The notes below the pieces were generated by a model. It was not told the DNA's origin. It did not search any database and saw only the letters and a list, made by a program, of their open reading frames with translations. Source: Gammaproteobacteria bacterium Ga0074134 (GTDB lineage Bacteria > Pseudomonadota > Gammaproteobacteria > Ga0077554 > Ga007554). Taken from it: 44,624 nucleotides of DNA. Both the position numbers and the translations under genes were made by a program. The stretch spans positions 1 to 44,624 of the forward strand of contig LNEJ01000064.1 of NCBI GenBank assembly GCA_001464965.1. Reading direction: 5' to 3'. Positions 39,188 through 44,624 of this stretch are shown piece after piece (the first letter of the stretch is position 1; every line of letters begins with the position of its first letter).

Positions 39188-40111
39188 CTAGCCGGTCGCC
39201 TGACGCGCCGCGACTCCCGCCATCACCCACTCACGCACCCGCGCCAAAACCACGCACTCGATGTCCGAGAACGACCGGCCGTCAACGTTATGCGGGATCA
39301 TCTCGTGGACCGGCACGCCGGGATGCCTCGCGGCGAGTATCCGACCCAGCACCGCTGCACTTTCGTGCGACGCCAACGGGAGTTCGAATTCAATATCGAA
39401 CCGCCGCCGCACGGCACGGTCTAGCATTTCCGGGTGATTGGTCGCGCCAACCACCACAACCCGGTGATCGAGGCGATCTAGCGCCAGAAGCAGGGCGGAA
39501 ACGATACGCGATTGCTCGCCAACGTCGGTACGATCAGATCTCCCGCTCCGTTCGGATAGCAGAGTTTCCAGTTCGTCGATCAGCAATACGCAGCGTTGAC
39601 CAGCAATGCCGTCTATCAGTTTTGTCAGCTTGGCGCCCGTCTCGCCCAGGTACGACGTGATCAGGGTACTGTAGTCGATCACGAGCAAGGGCCGCTGGAG
39701 CCGCCGCGCAAGCGCGCCGGCCAAAGTGGTTTTGCCCGACCCCGGCGCACCGGTAAGCAGGAATCGATTTCGCGGCGTCAGGTTATGCGCCGCCAGGGCA
39801 TCCACTGCGGCGTACTCGTGCGCGAGCGCTTCGATGGTCTGTCTGGCTTCGGTCGACAGCACAACAGAGTCGAGGTCGCGGCCCACGTCAACCACCCGGA
39901 CCAGCGTCTCCAGGCCCTTATCCAGACGGATCCCGTCACCGGCAGTCGGATGCAGGCCGCCATGGGCCTGGAGCAATTTACGAAGCCGCTCACTCAGCGA
40001 CGAACGCTCTGGCTCATTCGCGATCATCATTCCCACCACGGCGCGTACATGCTCCCGATCGCCGGTCAGCGCGCTCCTGGCCAACGCAAACACTTCATCC
40101 GAACGCGCCAT
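39188..40111 (-). CDS. AAA+ ATPase (FIGNL/katanin-like clade appearance)
   Basis: A 307-residue AAA protein. A helical N-terminal region of about 100 residues precedes the ATPase core. Walker A is GAPGSGKT (121-128), Walker B is VLLIDE (175-180), sensor 1 is in VVVVGATNHPEMLDRAVRRR and arginine-finger candidates follow. This is the classic remodelling type. ATG 40111 overlaps the previous stop by one base (TGATG). Substrate unknown; it may disassemble a protein complex of the element. Confidence 0.82.
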   Translation of the reverse strand: MARSDEVFALARSALTGDREHVRAVVGMMIANEPERSSLSERLRKLLQAHGGLHPTAGDGIRLDKGLETLVRVVDVGRDLDSVVLSTEARQTIEALAHEYAAVDALAAHNLTPRNRFLLTGAPGSGKTTLAGALARRLQRPLLVIDYSTLITSYLGETGAKLTKLIDGIAGQRCVLLIDELETLLSERSGRSDRTDVGEQSRIVSALLLALDRLDHRVVVVGATNHPEMLDRAVRRRFDIEFELPLASHESAAVLGRILAARHPGVPVHEMIPHNVDGRSFSDIECVVLARVREWVMAGVAARQATG

Positions 40112-40500
40112 CACGGCAACTCCTGTTTGTCGGTACGTGGTACTGCCGTCTCGGGCGATAACAATGCTGTGGGTCGATAACACGTCAAGGGAAAACCACC
40201 GTACTCGGAGCAACGGCAGCCTTCGCCACAGGATTCTTCGACTTCAAATGGTTTAAGCAGCCCGCAATCGACGGCTGCGTCTTGTAGCTCATCGCCGTCA
40301 AAGCCACCCTCAGGCCAGTTGGCCATGACGCGTTGCGCAAACCTGCGCAGTGCTGTCAGTTCGTCCATTACAGCAGGCCAATACAAATCACCCTCGTTTG
40401 CCCAAACGAGAACCATATCCCCATAAGAATATAGCTCACTGTCTAGCGCCTGCTTGCGCTGAGCTTCCGTCACCTCGCATGCTGAAATATATCTGACCAT
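40111..40500 (-). CDS. hypothetical protein with Cys-rich C-terminus
   Basis: A 129-residue protein (MVRYISACEVTEAQRKQALD). The middle is helical (FAQRVMANWPEGGFDGDELQ). A Cys-rich patch, ESCGEGCRCSEYGGFPLTC, near residue 90 may bind metal. The start region shares a 24-base stretch with the DNA around the topB start. AACGGAGAAA precedes ATG 40500. Its stop is joined to the AAA gene by TGATG. Confidence 0.65.
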   Translation of the reverse strand: MVRYISACEVTEAQRKQALDSELYSYGDMVLVWANEGDLYWPAVMDELTALRRFAQRVMANWPEGGFDGDELQDAAVDCGLLKPFEVEESCGEGCRCSEYGGFPLTCYRPTALLSPETAVPRTDKQELP

Positions 40501-40515
40501 TTTCTCCGTTTTCCT

Positions 40516-41064
40516 CTAGGCCGATTCCGCGCCGGATGCTTGCTGAAGCACATCCGCCATCGCTTTCAGGTACGCTTCCGGCCTTCCGTAATAAAGGCAA
40601 TAGACACCCACAAAGAACGCGACGATATCACCGTGGGTGGTAAACACGGTCCTTGGTAGGTGGTAGGTAAAATCCTGGACATAGTCGAATCGTATCTCTT
40701 CGCCCGTCACATAGAAACGCAACAGCACTCGCATGAGAGTGCGCGACTTATCCGCACAACAGGCCGCCCCTTCACGTTTCTCAATCAGGTAGCGAAAGTG
40801 CGATTCGACGAAGTGCGAATGCTTGAGAAGAAAACGGGCCTCATGGCTGCGCGTCACGTCCGCCAGGAGGCCGTCTACCACCTGCTCCAGGGGATGACAG
40901 AGACCAAAATGGAACATCTGGTAGTCACCCTTCTTGGCGGCTTCCACAGCATTCGCCACAGTTTCATTCGATGCCACGGCCTGATAGGCGGCAAGGCTCT
41001 GCTGGGCGAATGCTCCAAGCATGGACTCAAGAACCTGCTTGATGTCGTCTGGCGTTACGCTCAT
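40516..41064 (-). CDS. hypothetical backbone protein
   Basis: A 182-residue protein, probably all-helical (DDIKQVLESMLGAFAQQSLA, YLIEKREGAACCADKSRTLM). Two adjacent cysteines lie near residue 106. The C-terminus (FFVGVYCLYYGRPEAYLKAM) is moderately hydrophobic but not clearly a membrane helix. ATG 41064 lies after GGGGGAG; GTG 41070 is an alternative. The family is not recognised. It stands 15 bases ahead of the 40500 gene. Confidence 0.7.
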   Translation of the reverse strand: MSVTPDDIKQVLESMLGAFAQQSLAAYQAVASNETVANAVEAAKKGDYQMFHFGLCHPLEQVVDGLLADVTRSHEARFLLKHSHFVESHFRYLIEKREGAACCADKSRTLMRVLLRFYVTGEEIRFDYVQDFTYHLPRTVFTTHGDIVAFFVGVYCLYYGRPEAYLKAMADVLQQASGAESA

Positions 41065-41121
41065 CCGCACTCCCCCGTCAGCATTGTCCCCTCATTGTCA
41101 CCTTCACGGTGATTACGGTGA

Positions 41122-42015
41122 TTACGATATTAAATCGAACATATCCAGCGCCTCGGCGAACTGTACATCGGCGCTTTCGATGACCTCTTCCAGCCGCATG
41201 ATTATTGGCAGACCCGCCATCGCCCAAGCCTCGTGGCAGGGTTGAGAAACAAGCCCTGTTCCTGTTTCTGATTGTCCGGTGATGCTGGCAATCGCATCCG
41301 CCAAATGCACAATGGCGGCCTCCTTGCAGCGCCGCCGGGGACGTATGTCATCCAGCCGATGGTGATACTCCATCGCCTCTTCCAGCCGCGGCGACAACTG
41401 CCAGGCCCGAGCGAGATCCCCGCCGACGTTCCCGTGATCGAACCCCATGATCTCGGTCTCCGCCATGTACAGAGGCAGGTTCGCCCGCTGGCTGCGTTGC
41501 AGCGCCTCCCTGGCCAGATCCGGCACGCCATGGCAAATGATCAGAATGCCGATATCGTGCAGAATGCCCGCCGTGAAGAGCAGTTCCGGATCATCGATCC
41601 CTGCACGCTTGGCAAGAATCCTGGCGACCACGCCCACATAAATGCTGTGCCGCCAATAGGCATCCATATCGATCAGCCTACTCGATATTCCCGCGAACGC
41701 CTTTACCACACTGGTGGCCAATGTCAGCTGGACGAGCTGCAGCATCCCGATGACGGTGACAGCCCGTGATACGGTCTCAATCGGCGCCGGAAAGCGGTAA
41801 AAGGAACTGTTGACCAGCTTGAGCAGGCGCGCGGTCAACGCGGGATCGGTGCCGATGACCCGTGCCATATCCTCCGAGGTGGCACACGGGTCATTCAGAA
41901 GCTCACATAGCCGAAGATAGACCTCGGGCGGCGACGCCAGCGCCCCGGTAATCAACTCTTTGGACATGACTGCAGAGCGCCGCCCGGTCCCGGCACCGCC
42001 TTCAATCTGGCTCAT
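41122..42015 (-). CDS. HDOD-domain protein
   Basis: A 297-residue protein. The HDOD pattern is clear from residue 30 on: PPEVYLRLCELLNDPCATSE, ARVIGTDPALTARLLKLVNS and the HD-like core FTAGILHDIGILIICHGVPD followed by MEYHHRLDD. HDOD proteins act in signalling and often lack full HD catalysis. ATG 42015 overlaps the stop of the upstream gene as ATGA. Its place in a transfer-element operon suggests control of activation in response to damage or stress, which is inference. Confidence 0.88.
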   Translation of the reverse strand: MSQIEGGAGTGRRSAVMSKELITGALASPPEVYLRLCELLNDPCATSEDMARVIGTDPALTARLLKLVNSSFYRFPAPIETVSRAVTVIGMLQLVQLTLATSVVKAFAGISSRLIDMDAYWRHSIYVGVVARILAKRAGIDDPELLFTAGILHDIGILIICHGVPDLAREALQRSQRANLPLYMAETEIMGFDHGNVGGDLARAWQLSPRLEEAMEYHHRLDDIRPRRRCKEAAIVHLADAIASITGQSETGTGLVSQPCHEAWAMAGLPIIMRLEEVIESADVQFAEALDMFDLIS

Positions 42016-43085
42016 CTGCCCGCCCTCAATTCCTGGCTGGCCTGCAGCAGGTCCGGCCAGTCATTGAAGCTGGCGGATACCGTCGCGCCGGCCATCTCGG
42101 CCATCTGCTCAAGCGCGGTCGCCAGCACCTTGGCGCGCGGATCGGCGATGTTCTGCATCACCTCCTCAAAACTTTCTCCACCAAATGACGGAAAAGACCA
42201 TGACCCCTTCCATGGACTGGTGGCCGCCGTGAGCGGGCCGACACTGCCGGCGCGCAACTCCTGTCCGGTGCCGACATCATAGATCTTGTAGTCGGCGCGC
42301 CAGGTCAGCTTGGCGGTGCCTTCGAACGTCATCGGCTTCACATTACCAGTCATGCTGCGCGCAAAATTGCCCGTCGCCTCAAAAATCGCCCCAAAACCGC
42401 CGAGTCCGTCGTTTTGTATAGGGATGAAAGGCTGGGGATTGACAAGGCTCCCTTCATAGATCGTAGATAGCGAGGATCGCGTGAACACGACGGCCACGGG
42501 CACGCCCCGTTTCTGCATATAGGGCAGCTGTGCAAGCCGCTTGCCCATGTCTGCCGTAACGGGAGCGGTCGCGGCGGCACCAGGCAGGCCCACCGCCGAC
42601 AGCTTGAAAGGCAGGACGGTTGGGCCTGGATTTGCAGCCCCCACATCCTGCGATTGCGCCTTGCTCTCCTTCAGGGGATCGGGGATGTGCGACACAACAC
42701 CCGCCAATCCCGCCGTACTCATGCTCTTTTGCAGGCCTTCACGCGCCGCCGCGAGAAGCTTCTGTACGCTTGGCCGCAGATCCGATGCGACGTACTGTTC
42801 CAGCCTGGCGACAATCGGTCGATTGCTGCGAACCACAGTCGCAGGCTCGTACTGGTTCAGCGGATAAAATTTGAACTCGGCGTCCGTCGTGACGCCATCA
42901 TCCACGGCTCCGCCGTTGACCGTCATGACGTAGATCTTTACAGCCGCGGCTTGACCTTGAACAACAGATGTAGCGGCAGGCGGATCATCCGGTTCCAGCG
43001 GAACACGGTCTGTTCCACCCAGCGCATTATTTACCCCTACTCCCATCACCACCATAGCAGCTGCGACACTTCTGATTCCCGGCAC
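42012..43085 (-). CDS. exported element protein (possible conjugation component)
   Basis: A 357-residue protein with an N-terminal signal-like segment (VPGIRSVAAAMVVMGVGVNN then ALGG). The mature part includes VARLEQYVASDLRPSVQKLL and IYEGSLVNPQPFIPIQNDGL. Start GTG 43085 lies 7 bases after GGAGGG. The frame is open up to 43706 only because it runs across the lipoprotein gene. I do not recognise the family, but an envelope-targeted protein here fits an integrative-element transfer region. Confidence 0.65.
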   Translation of the reverse strand: MPGIRSVAAAMVVMGVGVNNALGGTDRVPLEPDDPPAATSVVQGQAAAVKIYVMTVNGGAVDDGVTTDAEFKFYPLNQYEPATVVRSNRPIVARLEQYVASDLRPSVQKLLAAAREGLQKSMSTAGLAGVVSHIPDPLKESKAQSQDVGAANPGPTVLPFKLSAVGLPGAAATAPVTADMGKRLAQLPYMQKRGVPVAVVFTRSSLSTIYEGSLVNPQPFIPIQNDGLGGFGAIFEATGNFARSMTGNVKPMTFEGTAKLTWRADYKIYDVGTGQELRAGSVGPLTAATSPWKGSWSFPSFGGESFEEVMQNIADPRAKVLATALEQMAEMAGATVSASFNDWPDLLQASQELRAGR

Positions 43086-43099
43086 GGCACAACCCTCCT

Positions 43100-43654
43100 T
43101 TACTGACACACCCTGTCTGTTTTCTGCTCCACCAGCATCCCACCCCACGTCACCGTGGTCTGCACCTGTGCGCACCCGTCCGCTCGAAGCGGCCCGATCA
43201 TCCGCGCTTCGATCCGGTATCCCTGCCATACATTCTCTGCCCGTCCGTTGGCCCACGCTGCCCTGGTCACGCCGCCACGCACGGCCTGTGCATCCGTGCC
43301 TGGCGGAAAGACCGGCGCCACGTCCGCAATGGGCGCCACCTGTTCTCCACACACCCGGTAATTGGTCGTGCGATTCAGGCTCAGGTTGCTCACCGCCACC
43401 GTGCGGCACCCATTCTCTTCGCCGGTATAAATCCCACGCATCCGCCAGTTGCCGATAGTAGTGTCCAGCGGACCCGCCAGCCCCGAGGCGGCTATTTGCT
43501 GCGCGAAAGCCGCCTCGGGGCTTTGTGTGCCGGCTGCGCCGGCACGGATGGGCGCATACCCGTCGCCGATGTGTTGTACCGCCGCCGGCCCGGCACACCC
43601 GCCCACCGCCAGCGCCATTATCATCACCGCCAAATATCCCGTAGCTCGTATCAT
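43100..43654 (-). CDS. lipoprotein
   Basis: A 184-residue protein with a lipobox: GYLAVMIMALAVGGCAGPAA, with C about residue 20, so it is probably attached to the outer membrane. The mature part has four further cysteines (GCRTVAV, YRVCGEQ, DGCAQVQ, DRVCQ), likely paired in disulfides. The start ATG 43654 overlaps the previous stop (TGATG). The family is unknown. It lies 14 bases ahead of the exported protein, so the two may act together in the envelope. Confidence 0.75.
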   Translation of the reverse strand: MIRATGYLAVMIMALAVGGCAGPAAVQHIGDGYAPIRAGAAGTQSPEAAFAQQIAASGLAGPLDTTIGNWRMRGIYTGEENGCRTVAVSNLSLNRTTNYRVCGEQVAPIADVAPVFPPGTDAQAVRGGVTRAAWANGRAENVWQGYRIEARMIGPLRADGCAQVQTTVTWGGMLVEQKTDRVCQ

Positions 43655-43866
43655 CACTCCGTCTCCCTGTTCGGATCGTGCGGTTGCTCCGCCCACTTAA
43701 ATCCAATCGCCATCAGCGGCAGGACCGCCACTAACCCTGCCAACCGCCACACCGGATCGACCATGTGCGCGTAGTTATTCCAGGACAGAAATAGCCCGCT
43801 TGCGGCCACCACAAATGTTCTTATCGATCTTGAAAGGAGCGCTACGAAGTCGGCCTTGAGTTTCAT
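43654..43866 (-). CDS. small membrane protein
   Basis: A 70-residue protein with two membrane helices (RTFVVAASGLFLSWNNYAHM and WRLAGLVAVLPLMAIGFKWA). ATG 43866 follows GGAGGC by about 10 bases and overlaps the stop of the gene before it as ATGA; its own stop overlaps the lipoprotein start. The tight series of overlaps suggests a single translation-coupled operon. Function unknown. Confidence 0.7.
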   Translation of the reverse strand: MKLKADFVALLSRSIRTFVVAASGLFLSWNNYAHMVDPVWRLAGLVAVLPLMAIGFKWAEQPHDPNRETE

Positions 43867-44033
43867 GCGCACAGCGCCTCCAAGTACCTGCCCGCCACCA
43901 GATACACCTGTGGTGGCGAGGCGGGAACAATGTCTATCAGGTCTCGGGGAATTTTTGCCACAAAATATCCTGTTTGTACGGAGCGGTCTTCAAGATACGC
44001 AAGGCTTACGGCAAGCGCCCAACAATACGCCAC
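43863..44033 (-). CDS. small hypothetical protein
   Basis: About 56 residues ending LIDIVPASPPQVYLVAGRYL then EALCA. The true start is uncertain. GTG 44033 is taken here; the frame is open up to GTG 44090 but overlaps the upstream membrane gene. AYLEDRSVQTGYFVAKIPRD looks like a folded strand-rich part. Linked to the next gene by ATGA. Confidence 0.5.
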   Translation of the reverse strand: MAYCWALAVSLAYLEDRSVQTGYFVAKIPRDLIDIVPASPPQVYLVAGRYLEALCA

Positions 44034-44191
44034 ATCACCGGCAGCACGAGGAAAAACAGCGTAACAGGCGCGGCCATCATCAGTAGCCACAGTGGACCTA
44101 CTGCATATCTCACAACAACATCAGTGCCGGTTAAATACATCATTGCATAGAAGCTACCGCCAATCGCATAAACCCAAAGCGCGATTTTCAT
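44006..44191 (-). CDS. small membrane protein
   Basis: A 61-residue protein with two membrane helices: IALWVYAIGGSFYAMMYLTG and AVGPLWLLMMAAPVTLFFLV. GGGAG lies 7 or so bases before ATG 44191. It is probably the first intact gene of the block, since the one upstream is cut by the insertion sequence. Function unknown. Confidence 0.65.
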   Translation of the reverse strand: MKIALWVYAIGGSFYAMMYLTGTDVVVRYAVGPLWLLMMAAPVTLFFLVLPVMWRIVGRLP

Positions 44192-44205
44192 TTCGATTTC
44201 TCCCT

Positions 44206-44509
44206 CTATGTTTGAATCGAAATGCCGGTTAAGGCATCACGCGCGGCATAAGCCTGTTCTACCCTCTGAGCTTTTTCACTCCGCGACACTGCCCCTTCCA
44301 TCCACCGTTTTATCACGGCATATTCTCCGGCCACGGGTAGGCGTTTCTGCTCGGCCCAACCCTTCTGATATGCTGCCAGCACGGCATCCTGCGCACACCA
44401 CTGCGCAAGCGAAATATATTTACCCGGTTCTGCTGTCACTTCCAGTGGGTCAAGATTAGGCAGCGCCTCGATCGTATCCTGCCGTTTTTTTAAAAAATGA
44501 CTAAGACAC
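44206..44509 (-). pseudogene. backbone gene truncated by insertion sequence
   Basis: The frame reads LSHFLKKRQDTIEALPNLDP and on to RDALTGISIQT with a stop at 44206. Upstream it runs straight into the IS end at 44510, and the residues before LSHF (MTTESK) are IS-encoded. The 5' part of the gene is therefore lost or lies beyond the IS. The remaining 98 or so codons, including KYISLAQWCAQDAVLAAYQK, are not recognised. Confidence 0.65.
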
Positions 44510-44624
44510 TTAGATTCTGTCGTCATGAGACAGCCAACCAAAGAGCAAGGCTGCGAATCTGCACTGCGGCAACGAAGGATGACAGGTTTTTCGCATAGCG
44601 GGTGGCGATCCCGCGCCAGCGCTT
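44510..44624 (-). mobile_element. IS5-like element end with transposase C-terminus (inverted copy)
   Basis: On the minus strand this repeats the first 98 bases of the window with one change (TCA instead of TCG before the stop) and extends a further 17 bases into the transposase gene. It encodes ATRYAKNLSSFVAAVQIRSL and the same tail. Together with the first copy it frames the window as an inverted pair. Confidence 0.82.

Overview
The window looks like accessory DNA from a moderately GC-rich proteobacterium, beta- or gamma-like, probably from a metal-rich habitat. I base this on a heavy-metal efflux cargo and on a backbone typical of proteobacterial integrative and conjugative elements (topoisomerase III, RadC, a STY4534/DUF3577-like protein, a DUF3275 protein, a DUF6094-like methyltransferase). 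No rRNA, tRNA or CRISPR array is visible. Both ends carry the same IS5-like transposase tail (98 bases with one difference) in inverted orientation.

Layout. (1) 0.1-4.4 kb: a tightly overlapping plus-strand operon of an HD phosphohydrolase, an ORC/CDC6-like AAA ATPase and an unrecognised third protein, facing an orphan Vsr nicking endonuclease. This is a candidate defence cassette. (2) 4.5-6.9 kb: a serine resolvase, a ribbon-helix-helix/WGR gene pair behind a promoter with repeated operator-like sites, a small ORF with an in-frame stop, and a TnsA-like remnant joined to another transposase remnant. (3) 7.0-18.9 kb: plus-strand metal cargo made of a CzcI-like protein, a CzcCBA-like RND pump, an IS3-family remnant, MgtC-like, zinc-ribbon and SHOCT proteins, a P1B ATPase with SPC and HEGST motifs, and a His-tailed EamA transporter. 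It ends in gene stumps (cysteine desulfurase, YHS). (4) 18.9-35.2 kb: a mobile-element backbone almost entirely on the minus strand. Its helicase gene is split by a 2.4-kb group II intron inside the Walker B region. (5) 35.3-44.5 kb: a second minus-strand block of tightly overlapping genes (HerA-like ATPase, topoisomerase III, AAA ATPase, HDOD protein, lipoprotein, small membrane proteins), whose upstream end is cut by the IS.

The most striking feature is in block 4. Seventeen genes each have their own 60-90-base leader with one shared plan: a proximal hairpin (stem A), a mutually exclusive second hairpin (stem B), usually a T-rich tract, then a Shine-Dalgarno and the start codon. The primary sequence changes while the pairing is kept. 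Seven of these leaders are preceded by a longer, multi-stem element with compensatory changes, one of them directly in front of radC. The long element probably belongs to the published radC RNA motif. The short leader looks like a reiterated transcription attenuator. Block 5 has none of these leaders. This suggests a gene-by-gene riboregulatory system covering one part of the element; that is an inference from sequence only.
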